Shown: positions 1 through 9,170, numbered from the stretch's first letter. The stretch: 50,916 nt of DNA from Mesorhizobium alhagi CCNWXJ12-2 (GCF_000236565.1 NZ_AHAM01000210.1:1-50916); one strand, 5' to 3'. A program made the numbers and translations. The notes: generated from the sequence alone by a model not told the origin.

Positions 1-567
1 CGGCCGGTCTACGAGGCGGTCGCCGCCGCCCTCGCCGAGCGCTTCTCGAAGCTGGTCGCCGGTCCGCACGACGCCGATCTCGATCTCGGCGCGCTGATCA
101 ATCCCAAACAAAAGAGCCAGGTTGCCGGCATGGTCGCGGCGGCCGAAGAGTCGGGCGTTCCGGTTCTCGCCAAAGGTTCGGTGCACCCGGATGCGCCGTC
201 CGGCGGCTACTACCACGCGCCGGTGCTGTTCGGTTCGGTCGATCCCGAAGCCGCCATCGCGCGTCAGGAGGTTTTCGGGCCGGTGCTGACGCTGTTCCCG
301 TTCGAGGGCGAGGACGAGGCGGTTCGCCTCGCCAACGGCACCGATTTCGGCCTGGTCGCCGGTATCTGGACCAGGGACGGCGGCCGTCAGCACCGCGTTG
401 CCAAGCGGGTGCGCGCCGGCCAGGTCTTCGTCAACGGCTATGGCGCGGGTGGCGGCATCGAACTGCCCTTCGGCGGCTTCAAGAAATCCGGTCACGGCCG
501 AGAAAAGGGCTTCGAGGCGCTGTACGACATGAGCGCGACGAAGACGATTGTGTTCAACCATGGGTGA
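1..567 (+). CDS. Aldehyde dehydrogenase, C-terminal part (5' end outside window)
   Basis: The reading frame is open from base 1, so this is the last 188 residues of an NAD(P)-dependent aldehyde dehydrogenase. A full protein of this superfamily is about 480-500 residues. The visible part has the family's EVFGPVL motif (Glu-Val-Phe-Gly-Pro, cofactor side of the active site) near residue 90 and the PFGGFKKSGHGREKG signature near the end. The catalytic Cys lies upstream, outside the window. The substrate cannot be read from this fragment. The SDR dehydrogenase just downstream on the same strand, and polyamine oxidation genes nearby, fit oxidation of an aldehyde catabolite. A large palindrome separates it from the SDR gene. 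Confidence 0.93.
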   Translation, partial: RPVYEAVAAALAERFSKLVAGPHDADLDLGALINPKQKSQVAGMVAAAEESGVPVLAKGSVHPDAPSGGYYHAPVLFGSVDPEAAIARQEVFGPVLTLFPFEGEDEAVRLANGTDFGLVAGIWTRDGGRQHRVAKRVRAGQVFVNGYGAGGGIELPFGGFKKSGHGREKGFEALYDMSATKTIVFNHG

Positions 568-573
568 ATGTCG

Positions 574-660
574 AAGCACCCCCTCACCGGTTTGCGAAGC
601 AAACCACCTCTCCCCCGGGCCGGGGGAGAGGTGGCCCGAAGGGCCGGTGAGGGGGTGCTT
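574..660. repeat. Cruciform intergenic palindrome (copy 1)
   Basis: The outer arms are a perfect 17-bp inverted repeat (574-590 with 644-660). Inside lie a perfect 14-bp inverted repeat (604-617 with 621-634) and two small hairpins with GAA loops, TTTGC-GAA-GCAAA and GGCCC-GAA-GGGCC. The whole can fold into a symmetrical four-arm structure in DNA or RNA. It fills most of the gap between the aldehyde dehydrogenase and the SDR gene. Related C-rich and G-rich palindromes (CCTCTCCCC / GGGGAGAGG) occur elsewhere in the window. They resemble the abundant intergenic mosaic palindromes of rhizobia. Confidence 0.9.
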
Positions 661-686
661 TTCGTTCGCAAACATTTCGAGGGATC

Positions 687-1436
687 ATGAACCGTCTCAA
701 GGACAAGGTCGCCATCATCACCGGCGCTGCATCGGGATTCGGCGAGGGCATGGCGAAGCGCTTCGCCGAGGAGGGCGCGAAAGTCGTCGTTGCCGATTTG
801 AACGCCAAGGGCGCGGAGCGCGTCGCGACCGACATCGGCGCTTCGGCCATCGCGGTGACCACCGACGTTTCGCTGCAATCGGAATTCGACCTGATGGTAG
901 AGGCGGCGATGACCGCCTTCGGCCGCATCGACATCATGGTCAACAATGCCGGCTACACGCATCGGAACGGCGACATGCTGGCGGTCGAGGAAGACGTTTT
1001 CGACCTGATCACCGCCGTCAACATGAAGGCGATCTACCACTCCGCCCGCGCTGTCGTGCCGATCATGGAAGCGCAGGGCGGCGGCGTCATCCTTACTACC
1101 GCCTCGACCGCAGGCCTCAGGCCGCGCCCGGGACTGACCTGGTACAACGCCTCCAAAGGCTGGGCGATCACCGCGACCAAATCGATGGCGGTCGAACTCG
1201 CGCCGAAGAACATCCGCGTCAACTGCCTCTGCCCGGTGGCGGGCGAGACCGGCATGCTGGCACAGTTCATGGGCGAGGACACGCCTGAACTGCGCGCGAA
1301 ATTCCGCGCCTCGATACCACTCGGCCGGCTGTCGACGCCGCTCGACATCGCCAATGCCGCGCTGTACCTCGTCTCCGACGAGGCAGCTTTCATCACGGGC
1401 GTGGCGCTGGAGGTCGATGGCGGGCGCTGCATCTGA
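687..1436 (+). CDS. SDR family oxidoreductase
   Basis: This 249-residue protein is a classical short-chain dehydrogenase/reductase of normal length. The N-terminal Rossmann motif TGAASGFGEG binds NAD(P). NNAG lies near residue 88. The catalytic Ser sits in the TTAST region near residue 139 and the YNASKG motif gives Tyr-x-x-x-Lys. The C-terminus has the family's TGVALEVDGGR motif. An Asp after the second strand (VVVADLN) favours NAD over NADP. The ATG is preceded by GAGGGA. It follows the aldehyde dehydrogenase on the same strand after the palindrome, so the two may serve one oxidation route. The substrate cannot be deduced; FabG-like or glucose-dehydrogenase-like names would be guesses. Confidence 0.93.
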   Translation: MNRLKDKVAIITGAASGFGEGMAKRFAEEGAKVVVADLNAKGAERVATDIGASAIAVTTDVSLQSEFDLMVEAAMTAFGRIDIMVNNAGYTHRNGDMLAVEEDVFDLITAVNMKAIYHSARAVVPIMEAQGGGVILTTASTAGLRPRPGLTWYNASKGWAITATKSMAVELAPKNIRVNCLCPVAGETGMLAQFMGEDTPELRAKFRASIPLGRLSTPLDIANAALYLVSDEAAFITGVALEVDGGRCI

Positions 1437-1537
1437 GGCAGGTTCGTCACACCCGGATTGCAACGCAAGTCTAGATTGCTCTCGTGCCTCGACGGTGCGC
1501 AAGCTTCGCCTCCACCCAAGCAGAAGGAAGAAAGACC

Positions 1538-2362
1538 GTGAGCAAGATCGTCACCCGCGACGGCGTTGAAATCTATTACAAGGACTGGGGCAAGGGGCAG
1601 CCCGTCGTTCTCAGCCACGGCTGGCCGCTCAGCGCCGACAGCTGGGAATCGCAGGCGCTGCATCTTGCCTCCAACGGTTTTCGCGTGATCGCCCACGACC
1701 GGCGCGGCCATGGCCGCTCCAGCCAGCCGTGGGACGGCAACGACATGGATCACTATGCCGACGATCTGGCGGATCTCATCGAGGCGCTGGACCTCCGGGA
1801 CATCTTCCTGGTCGGCTTTTCCACCGGCGGCGGCGAGATCACCCGCTATATCGGCCGCCACGGGACCGGCCGTGTCGCCAAGGCGGGGCTGATCTCCGCT
1901 GTGCCGCCGCTGATGGCCAGGACCGAAGCCAATCCCGAAGGGCTGCCGATCGACGTGTTCGACGGCTTGCGCGCGGCTTCGATCGCCGATCGGTCGAAGC
2001 TCTACCGCGATCTCGCCAGCGGCCCGTTCTTCGGCTTTAACCGTCCGGGCGCGACCGCCTCGCAGGGCATGATCGACGCCTTCTGGCTGCAGGGCATGAT
2101 GGCCGGCCACAAGAACGCCTATGATTCCATCAAGGCGTTTTCGGAGACCGACTTCACCGAGGACCTGAAGAAGTTCGACGTGCCGACGCTGATCGTCCAC
2201 GGCGACGACGACCAGATCGTGCCGATCGGCCGCTCCGCCCACGCCGCCGCCAAGCTGGTCGCGAATGCGACTCTGAAGGTCTATCCCGGCGCGCCGCACG
2301 GGCTCGGGGACACGCACAAGCAGCAGCTCAACGACGACCTGCTGGCTTTCGCCAGGGGGTGA
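1538..2362 (+). CDS. Alpha/beta hydrolase (cofactor-free haloperoxidase/esterase type)
   Basis: A GTG start at 1538 gives 274 residues and follows a GGAAGAAAG ribosome site. An upstream ATG-like start would add 18 residues of poor character. The fold motifs are present in order. [10 protein letters not shown] is the oxyanion region near residue 30. GFSTGGGE is the nucleophile elbow with catalytic Ser near residue 95. HGDDDQIVP carries the acid Asp and APHGL the catalytic His near the C-terminus. This pattern is typical of non-heme chloroperoxidase-like hydrolases, which in practice are mostly esterases or perhydrolases. Family members usually read GFSMGG, so Thr here is a mild variant. It lies about 100 bp behind the SDR gene on the same strand. 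The substrate is unknown. Confidence 0.92.
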   Translation: MSKIVTRDGVEIYYKDWGKGQPVVLSHGWPLSADSWESQALHLASNGFRVIAHDRRGHGRSSQPWDGNDMDHYADDLADLIEALDLRDIFLVGFSTGGGEITRYIGRHGTGRVAKAGLISAVPPLMARTEANPEGLPIDVFDGLRAASIADRSKLYRDLASGPFFGFNRPGATASQGMIDAFWLQGMMAGHKNAYDSIKAFSETDFTEDLKKFDVPTLIVHGDDDQIVPIGRSAHAAAKLVANATLKVYPGAPHGLGDTHKQQLNDDLLAFARG

Positions 2363-2776
2363 TGAGGCGGGCGGCTGCCTCCTTCCCCTCAAGGGGGAGG
2401 GGGTCGTCAGCGCCGGTACTTCATCCATATGCAATAGCCCTGCCCGCCGAGGGGATTGAGAGGCGTGTCTCATCATCGCCACGCCCGGTTCTCACCGTCT
2501 GGCCTTTGTTAAAGAACGCCTCCCTTTGTAGGGAGCTAGTGGGAAGCGGGGCGCGAGGCCAACGCCTTCCTAATTTTTATACGTGGCGCGAACTCCGCGC
2601 CCCGCCGGTTGATTTTTCAGCCCCCCGTTTCCCAGCCTGCGGACCTGCCGGCCCATGCCCGATAGAACTCGCGCCACCCTGACCGCTGCTCTTCCTGTAA
2701 TCGAAATTATTTTATCCACGCCCTTCCCGCTCGCGCGATAATCCCTGCGCCTTGTGTTCTGATGGAGGAGGCGGCG
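2363..2776. other. Intergenic region without a convincing gene
   Basis: It begins with a short palindrome of the C-rich/G-rich type at about 2388-2404. It also holds a 10-bp inverted repeat, GCGGGGCGCG at 2546-2555 with CGCGCCCCGC at 2596-2605, around an AT-rich centre (TAATTTTTATACG). An open frame across 2359-2682 has no ribosome site and no recognisable composition, so I do not call it. The promoter of the following gene probably lies in the AT-rich stretch near 2700-2716. Confidence 0.5.
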
Positions 2777-3628
2777 ATGGACTGGAATGCTGCGATCGAG
2801 CGAAACCGCGAAGCTCTGAAACGCGTCTTGGCTATGCTCGTCGCCATGGCGGGGCTGGGTCCGCGGGGACAGTTTGCTTTCTCTCCGCAGGAAGGCGCGG
2901 CCGTTTCAAGGCTGGTGCGGGCGCAAGAAAGTAAACTGTCCCTGCCGCGCCATCTCCACCGCGCCGTTCTCCGCCTGCTGCGTCCTGCCGAAGCCGCCGC
3001 GCGGCGGCTGGTCATCGTGATGGCGCGAGGACTTGTCGTAAAACTGCCCCCTGCGCGCCCGCGCCAGCCGCAGCCAAGGTCCACGATCCTGCACGACAGG
3101 CTCGGCACCGGCATTCTGATGCCGCGCGGCTTTCGGCCCGAAGCCGGCCCTCGTCCGCCCGCTCGGCGTACATTCTCCCTTCCCCTTCTCGATCCACTGC
3201 CCCGTTGGCGGACTTCCCGCCGGCCGGCGGCGAGCGGGATTCCCCGCATCTCCTTTCCCGGCATCATTGCTCCGCATTCCGTTGCGGTCCGACAACCGCC
3301 TTCGCCCGACGATCCGGTCGACGCTGCGCGTCTTGCGCTGCGCCTCGACGCGCTCGGCTCGGCACTCGACGATTTGCCGGGCCAGGCGCGGCGCTTTGCC
3401 CGCTGGCGGGCGCGCCGCGACGCCGTGGGCGCGCAAGACAAGAACCGCGACGCAGCGTGTGCGCAAGACCGGCAAGGTCGTAGTACAGGCCGAACCCGCC
3501 GCCTGTGGCCCTTGCGCCCCGGCCGCCCGCCGGGCGGCCGCCAAAGGGCTGTCCATGAGGTCCACGAGGTTCTGAGGGACCTGCAATGGTTCGCCGTCAA
3601 GGCCCTGGAGCGTGCTGACACGTCATGA
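2777..3628 (+). CDS. Uncharacterised alphaproteobacterial protein
   Basis: This 283-residue protein belongs to no family I can name, though the opening motif MDWNAAIERNREALKRVL looks like a conserved rhizobial hypothetical. The ATG at 2777 is preferred over the one at 2762 because GGAGGAGG then becomes its ribosome site. The N-terminal 25 residues form a likely amphipathic helix, followed by a hydrophobic stretch (LAMLVAMAGL). The middle is rich in Pro and Arg (residues 60-160), and the end is Arg-rich. There is no signal peptide, and the only cysteine seen is in a CAQD context near the C-terminus, with no metal motif. Strong frames on the opposite strand reflect GC-rich codon bias. Confidence 0.75.
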   Translation: MDWNAAIERNREALKRVLAMLVAMAGLGPRGQFAFSPQEGAAVSRLVRAQESKLSLPRHLHRAVLRLLRPAEAAARRLVIVMARGLVVKLPPARPRQPQPRSTILHDRLGTGILMPRGFRPEAGPRPPARRTFSLPLLDPLPRWRTSRRPAASGIPRISFPGIIAPHSVAVRQPPSPDDPVDAARLALRLDALGSALDDLPGQARRFARWRARRDAVGAQDKNRDAACAQDRQGRSTGRTRRLWPLRPGRPPGGRQRAVHEVHEVLRDLQWFAVKALERADTS

Positions 3629-3667
3629 CCTCGCGACCGCTCGTCGGACGCAGGGAGGAAGGAATCA

Positions 3668-3745
3668 ATGGCCGGATGCAAAAAATGCAGGCGCGGCAAG
3701 GATGAAGCGCGCTCTAAATCCGGTCCCTCAGCGCGAACCAGTTGA
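3668..3745 (+). CDS. Possible 25-residue CxxC peptide
   Basis: An ATG at 3668 follows a near-ideal ribosome site (GGAGGAAGG, about 6 bases away). It opens a 25-codon frame encoding MAGCKKCRRGKDEARSKSG and a short tail. The peptide is very basic and has a Cys-x-x-Cys pair. The frame overlaps the last 32 bases of puuB on the opposite strand and starts 40 bases after the preceding protein. The strong ribosome site is the main support. It could be a leader or regulatory peptide, or chance. Confidence 0.3.
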   Translation: MAGCKKCRRGKDEARSKSGPSARTS

Positions 3746-5000
3746 GGGCGAGGAAGAGCAGCGGGGCGCGGAGGCGGCGGCCGCCGGGGAAGGGCGGGAT
3801 ATTCAGCTCCTCGAACAGCTTCAGGCGGTCGCGGTTGCCGGCCACCGTCTCGGCGTAGAGCTTGCCGACGAAATTGGACAGCATGACGCCGTGGCCGGAA
3901 TAGCCGCCGGCAGAAATCACCCCCGGCATGACCTCGCGGACGAACGGCTTGCGCGGCACGGTGATGCCGACATAGCCGCCCCAGCCATGCGTGATCTCTA
4001 TGTCCTTAAGCGCCGGATAGATCTCGGCGATCTGGCGGCGGATGTGGATGTGGATGTCCTTGGGGTCGTGGACCGTGTAGATTTCGCGCCCGCCGAACAG
4101 CAGCCGGTTGTCGCGCGTCTTGCGGAAATAGCGCACCACGAAACGGGAGTCGTCGACGGATTCGCCGCCCGGAAGCACCGGGCTGTCGGATGGCAGCGGT
4201 ACGGTCGCGCCGATGAACGAACCGATCGGCATGATATGCGAGGCGCTGACCGGTTCGAGTTCGCCGCCATAGGCATTGACTGCGACCAGGCATTTTTCGG
4301 CGGTGATCGCGCCGGTCGGTGTGGTCACGCGGATTTTGCCGCCGGTGGAGGACAGGCTCGTGGAACGCGTATTCTCGAAAAGCCGCGCGCCGGCTTTGGC
4401 CGCAACCCGCGCCGTGCCGACGACCAGCTTCAGCGGGTGGATGTGGCCGGGGCCGGTGTCGCGTATGCCGCCATAATAATGGGTCGAGCCCAGGCGCTCG
4501 GCGGTCTCGGCGGCGTCCATGAAACTCATGTGCGGATAGCCGGCCTTTTCGCGCATGTAATCGGCGTAGCGGCGGTAGTCGTCGACATAGCGCTTCTTGT
4601 GCGCGACCGAGATCTGCCCCGGCATGAAGTCGATGTCGATGGCGTTGACGCGGGCGAATTCGAGCAGATGCGCCTTCGCCTCCTCGGCAAGATCGAACAG
4701 CGCCTTGGCCCGCGTCCAGCCATAAGCGGCCTCCAACTCGTCCAGCGAGCCGCGCTGGCCGGTGCCGAGCTGGCCGCCATTGCGCCCCGACGCGCCGTCG
4801 CCGAAGCGGTTGGCGTCGATCAGCACGACATCGACGCCGGATTTGGCGAGATGCGCCGCGGCTGAAAGCCCGGTGAAGCCGCCGCCGATGATGACGACAT
4901 CGGCCTGAGCATCGCCGTCGAGGGCGGGGTATTCAGGTCTTGGCCCAGCGGTATCTTCATACCAGGAGCGGCCGGGGGAAATCGGAGATTGGTAGGTCAA
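3714..5000 (-). CDS. puuB: Gamma-glutamylputrescine oxidoreductase (FAD-dependent)
   Basis: This 428-residue FAD-dependent amine oxidoreductase of the DadA/GlpO fold oxidises gamma-glutamylputrescine to gamma-glutamyl-aminobutyraldehyde in the Puu putrescine pathway. The Rossmann motif VVIIGGGFTGLSAAAHLA lies near residue 35. The glycine-rich GASGRNGGQLG follows, and the C-terminal FAD region includes GGYSGHGVMLSNF near residue 380. The N-terminus LTYQSPISPGRSWYEDTA is typical of PuuB. The start is a TTG at 5000 with AGGAGG six bases upstream; the longer open frame runs back through a palindrome and is not credible. It lies downstream of puuA on the same strand, with the 26-bp inverted repeat between them. 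Confidence 0.9.
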   Translation of the reverse strand: MTYQSPISPGRSWYEDTAGPRPEYPALDGDAQADVVIIGGGFTGLSAAAHLAKSGVDVVLIDANRFGDGASGRNGGQLGTGQRGSLDELEAAYGWTRAKALFDLAEEAKAHLLEFARVNAIDIDFMPGQISVAHKKRYVDDYRRYADYMREKAGYPHMSFMDAAETAERLGSTHYYGGIRDTGPGHIHPLKLVVGTARVAAKAGARLFENTRSTSLSSTGGKIRVTTPTGAITAEKCLVAVNAYGGELEPVSASHIMPIGSFIGATVPLPSDSPVLPGGESVDDSRFVVRYFRKTRDNRLLFGGREIYTVHDPKDIHIHIRRQIAEIYPALKDIEITHGWGGYVGITVPRKPFVREVMPGVISAGGYSGHGVMLSNFVGKLYAETVAGNRDRLKLFEELNIPPFPGGRRLRAPLLFLALNWFALRDRI

Positions 5001-5013
5001 TGAAGCCTCCTGA

Positions 5014-5159
5014 CCTTCTCCCCTTGTGGGAGAAGGTGGCCGAGCGAAGCGAGGTCGGATGAGGGGTGCTGGGCGGATTGCCGACTCTTCATTTTTCCAA
5101 CACCCTTCATCCGTCTCGGCGCTGCGCGCCGATCCACCTTCTCCCACAAGGGGAGAAGG
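5014..5159. repeat. Long inverted repeat between puuA and puuB (copy 2)
   Basis: A perfect 26-bp inverted repeat (5014-5039 with 5134-5159) brackets about 94 bases. Each arm also contains a short internal palindrome (CTTCTCCC ... GGGAGAAG). The inner part carries a second, imperfect pairing (GATGAGGGGTG with CACCCTTCATC). The element sits in the puuA-puuB gap and ends just before the puuB ribosome site. As RNA it would form a very stable hairpin in the operon message, which could stop or stabilise transcripts. It belongs to the same broad class as the palindromes at 574, 46776 and 50758. Confidence 0.92.
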
Positions 5160-5177
5160 CAGGCGCGCCCAATCGCC

Positions 5178-6611
5178 CTAAACATTCAACAGCAGATATT
5201 CCCGCTCCCACGGGCTGATGACCTCCATGAAGGTCTCGAATTCCGCCCGCTTGATCGCCGCATAGGTGGCGGCGAAGGACTGGCCCAGCAGGTCCTTAAG
5301 GTCCTCGTCGGCCTCGAACAGGTCGACGGCTTCGAGCAGGCTGCGCGGCAGGTCGATCTCGTCCTCGTTTGCGGTGGTAAGCACCGCTGTGTCGGGCGCG
5401 ATCTGCTTCGACATTCCGATCAGCCCGCAGGCCAGCGAGGCGGCGAGCGCCAGATAGGGATTGGCGTCGGAGGAAGGGATGCGGTTTTCGAGCCGGCGGC
5501 CGGCCGGATCGGAGCGGGGCACGCGGAAGGCGACCGTGCGGTTGTCGTAGCCCCATTTGGTGTTGACCGGCGCGGAGGCGGCCTGCGTCAGCCGTCGGTA
5601 GGAATTGACGTAGGGCGCAAACATCACCAGCGCGTTCGGCACATGCTTCTGCATGCCGCCGATGAAGTGGCCGAAGGCTTCCGTCTCGCCGCCATCCGCG
5701 TCCGAAAAGACGTTGCGGCCGGTCTTCTTGTCGATGATCGACTGGTGGATGTGCATGGCTGAGCCGGGCTGGCCCTGGATGGGCTTGGCCATGAAGGTGG
5801 CGTAGGTCTCGTGCTTCAGCGCCGCCTCGCGGATGGTGCGCTTGAACAGGAACACCTGGTCGGCGAGCTCGACCGGATCGCCGTGACGCAGGTTGATCTC
5901 GAGCTGGCCGGCGCCCTCCTCGTGGATCAGCGTGTCGATCTCCAGGCCCTGGCTTTCGGAGAAATGGTAGATGTCGTCGATCAGCTCGTCGAACTCGTTG
6001 ACGCCGGCGATGGAATAGCCCGCCCCGCCTCCGATGGGGCGGCCGGAGCGCCCGACTGGCGGCGTCAGCGGATAGTCGGGATCGGGGTTCTTGCGCACGA
6101 GATAGAACTCGATCTCGGGCGCCACCACCGGCCTCAGGCCGCGCTTCTCATAGGCGGCGACCACGCGCTTCAGCACGTTGCGCGGCGTGAACTCGACGGA
6201 GCGGCCGTCCTGGTGGACGAGATCGCAGATGACCTGCGCGGTCGGGTCGCTCTCCCACGGCACCACGGACAGCGTCGAAAGGTCCGGCATCAGCTTGAGG
6301 TCGCCGTCATCCTCCGGATAGGAGAAACCATTGCTGTTTTCGGGATAGCCGCCCGAAATCGTCATCATGAACACCGCAGAAGGCAGCGCCAGGGAGGTAT
6401 TAGAGGTGAACTTCTTGGACGGCATCATCTTGCCGCGGGCGACGCCGGCCTGGTCAGGGGTGATGCACTCTATGTCTTCGATGCCGCGCCATTCCAGCCA
6501 CTCGCGGGCTTCCTTCCAGTTCTTCACGCCGCGCAGATTTTTCACGAATGCGGGCGTGCGGGCGCGTCCCCCGCGGCTCGACGGGCGGACTTCCTTCTTT
6601 GCAGGCGGCAT
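5178..6611 (-). CDS. puuA: Gamma-glutamylputrescine synthetase (glutamine synthetase family)
   Basis: This 477-residue protein of the glutamine synthetase superfamily ligates glutamate to putrescine with ATP. The N-terminal beta-grasp part contains DQAGVARGKMM near residue 55. The catalytic domain shows EIEFYLV (metal-binding Glu) and EEGAGQLEINLRHGD. SAMHIHQS supplies the ATP/metal-binding His near residue 290. NRTVAFRVP and ENRIPSSDANPYLALAA complete the substrate and nucleotide site. Length and motifs fit PuuA rather than the biosynthetic GlnA, and puuB directly downstream supports this. The ATG at 6611 has no strong ribosome site; a TTG lies one codon before it. Confidence 0.9.
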   Translation of the reverse strand: MPPAKKEVRPSSRGGRARTPAFVKNLRGVKNWKEAREWLEWRGIEDIECITPDQAGVARGKMMPSKKFTSNTSLALPSAVFMMTISGGYPENSNGFSYPEDDGDLKLMPDLSTLSVVPWESDPTAQVICDLVHQDGRSVEFTPRNVLKRVVAAYEKRGLRPVVAPEIEFYLVRKNPDPDYPLTPPVGRSGRPIGGGAGYSIAGVNEFDELIDDIYHFSESQGLEIDTLIHEEGAGQLEINLRHGDPVELADQVFLFKRTIREAALKHETYATFMAKPIQGQPGSAMHIHQSIIDKKTGRNVFSDADGGETEAFGHFIGGMQKHVPNALVMFAPYVNSYRRLTQAASAPVNTKWGYDNRTVAFRVPRSDPAGRRLENRIPSSDANPYLALAASLACGLIGMSKQIAPDTAVLTTANEDEIDLPRSLLEAVDLFEADEDLKDLLGQSFAATYAAIKRAEFETFMEVISPWEREYLLLNV

Positions 6612-6676
6612 CAATCACCAGATTGTGGTTGCGGATTTTGTCACTATAGCCGGGCCGCAACGCGGAAAGGAAGGGG

Positions 6677-7132
6677 CTACTGGCGCGCGCGCTCAAGCAG
6701 GCGGTCGATGACCGGCTGCAGCAATTCGGTGGTGATCGGCTTGGCGACCACCGCATCGACGCCGGCGAGTGGCGCCGGATCGGCCTCGCAATGCGATTTC
6801 GTTGCCAGCAGGATGACCGAGGGCGCGTCGTGGCGGCACACGCTGCGCAGCGAGGCAAGCCACGCCATCAGGCCCTCGCAATCCCTGTTGTCGGCGCCGC
6901 CGTCGAGAATGACGGTACCGGGAAATACCGAGCGCAGCATTTTTGCCGCCGCTTCCGGCGTTTCGGAAATCGGCTTGAGCCCTGACTTTTCAATAATCTT
7001 CGACACGACTACCCGGTTTACCGGCGACCGTCCGACGACGAGAACGCGGGAAAAATCCGGCTCCAAAGGAGCGCCAAGGGGGACAGCGTTCGTGAACCGG
7101 CCGCTTGCCGGTTCGTGGCCTGATTTGGTCAT
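6677..7132 (-). CDS. Degenerate response-regulator receiver protein
   Basis: This 151-residue stand-alone protein folds as a CheY-like receiver by pattern. It has VLVVGRSPVNRVVVSKI as strand 1 and helix 1, VILDGGADN with the likely phospho-acceptor Asp near residue 76, and VVAKPITTELLQ with the conserved Lys. The acidic pair that normally binds Mg2+ after strand 1 (usually DD) is replaced by GR, so classical phosphorylation may be weakened or lost. An N-terminal extension of about 28 residues precedes the domain, and there is no output domain. It lies just upstream of puuA on the same strand, 65 bases away, so the two may be co-transcribed. The signalling partner is unknown. Confidence 0.82.
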   Translation of the reverse strand: MTKSGHEPASGRFTNAVPLGAPLEPDFSRVLVVGRSPVNRVVVSKIIEKSGLKPISETPEAAAKMLRSVFPGTVILDGGADNRDCEGLMAWLASLRSVCRHDAPSVILLATKSHCEADPAPLAGVDAVVAKPITTELLQPVIDRLLERARQ

Positions 7133-7249
7133 GCTGGGAAAGCCGATCGTTCAAGCGCTCAATTTACGGTTGCGTGGCGGGAACATAACCGGCATTACGC
7201 ATACGTCAAGCTCAAAGTCGGCGAAAATCTTTCGGGAATGAAGAAACGA

Positions 7250-7292
7250 GGGCAGCCAGGTCTTCAACTTGTGAAGATCGGGCTGCCCTTTT
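7250..7292. terminator. Intrinsic terminator, probably for the aceA operon
   Basis: GGGCAGCC (7250-7257) pairs with GGCTGCCC (7281-7288). An inner TCTTCA/TGAAGA pairing continues the stem, and TTTT follows on the plus strand. On the minus strand the stem is followed by TCGTTTCTT, so it may end the message of the small gene at 7344 and of aceA. It lies 52 bases beyond that stop codon. Confidence 0.65.
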
Positions 7293-7343
7293 CGTCGGGA
7301 ACGAACCTGACCGGAGAGTATTGATATCCGGATAGGTTGTATT

Positions 7344-7589
7344 TTAGTCGCTTTGTCTGGACTGCGTGACGATCACCGGGATCAGCAGATCGCCCCAATT
7401 GCCATTGCCGCTGTGGTGGCGCGCCGAGCGGACCAGTTCGACTGAGACGCCGGCTTCCACCGCCTTCATCACCGACTGGTTGAGCCGGTGCAGGTCGTTG
7501 GCCAGCATCCGGATTGTCGCCTGCTGGTCGGAGTTCATGGCCGACGACTGCTCCTCGGCTCTTTCCTTGACGCGACTGATCGATGCCAT
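7344..7589 (-). CDS. Small conserved protein downstream of isocitrate lyase
   Basis: This 81-residue soluble protein has no signal peptide or membrane segment. A strong AAGGAG ribosome site precedes the ATG. The N-terminal 50 residues are predicted helical with a regular hydrophobic pattern (MLANDLHRLNQSVMKAVEAG), and the C-terminus ends in a polar tail. It sits 55 bases behind aceA on the same strand, and a terminator follows it, so it is very likely the second gene of the aceA operon. A role in glyoxylate metabolism is inferred from position only. Confidence 0.8.
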   Translation of the reverse strand: MASISRVKERAEEQSSAMNSDQQATIRMLANDLHRLNQSVMKAVEAGVSVELVRSARHHSGNGNWGDLLIPVIVTQSRQSD

Positions 7590-7644
7590 CGAGATTCTCC
7601 TTCGTGGCTGTTCTGCCCTTTCGGGCGTCGGTTGATGCCGGCCC

Positions 7645-8934
<1,290 letters not shown>

Positions 8935-9003
8935 AGATCGGCTCCAGGAGATCGGTTTGCCAGGCGACCTTCTTTACGGAAGGCACGTTGGTGTATGACT
9001 TCA

Positions 9004-9118
9004 TTTACATTGCAGTGCGGGAGAAACGAGGAAAATCGCCAATGTGAGCAGGAAATAAGGGAAAACCTGTGTTGTGTTTGACTGGAGGCGAGTGTAAATT
9101 TGTAAAGAATGTAAATTT
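9004..9118. promoter_or_regulatory. Divergent aceA/scfR control region with TGTAAA repeats
   Basis: TGTAAATTT occurs at 9093-9101 and again at 9110-9118, exactly 17 bp apart, with a third TGTAAA at 9101-9106 between them. The same hexamer occurs on the opposite strand at 9004-9009, on the aceA side. A promoter-like TTGACT (9078-9083) and TGTAAA (9101-9106) with a 17-bp spacer overlaps the cluster and points toward the regulator gene. RamB/ScfR-type regulators are known to control glyoxylate-shunt genes, so these repeats are the likely operator. Which regulator binds is inferred. Confidence 0.6.
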
Positions 9119-9170
9119 CGGCAAGGCTTCGAACTTCCTCGTTGTAAGTAATTCGTGTCAAAGCAGCAAA

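Noticed and set aside
574-660. Palindrome as a simple transcription terminator or CRISPR-like repeat
   Set aside because: No T-run follows, there are no regularly spaced direct repeats with spacers, and the four-arm symmetry fits an intergenic mosaic element better.
2359-2682. 107-codon frame after the alpha/beta hydrolase
   Set aside because: Starts inside the hydrolase stop region and crosses a palindrome; no protein-like pattern.
2707-3699. 330-codon minus-strand frame over the unknown gene at 2777
   Set aside because: Ser/Arg-rich shadow translation. The plus-strand frame has the ribosome site and the conserved-looking start.
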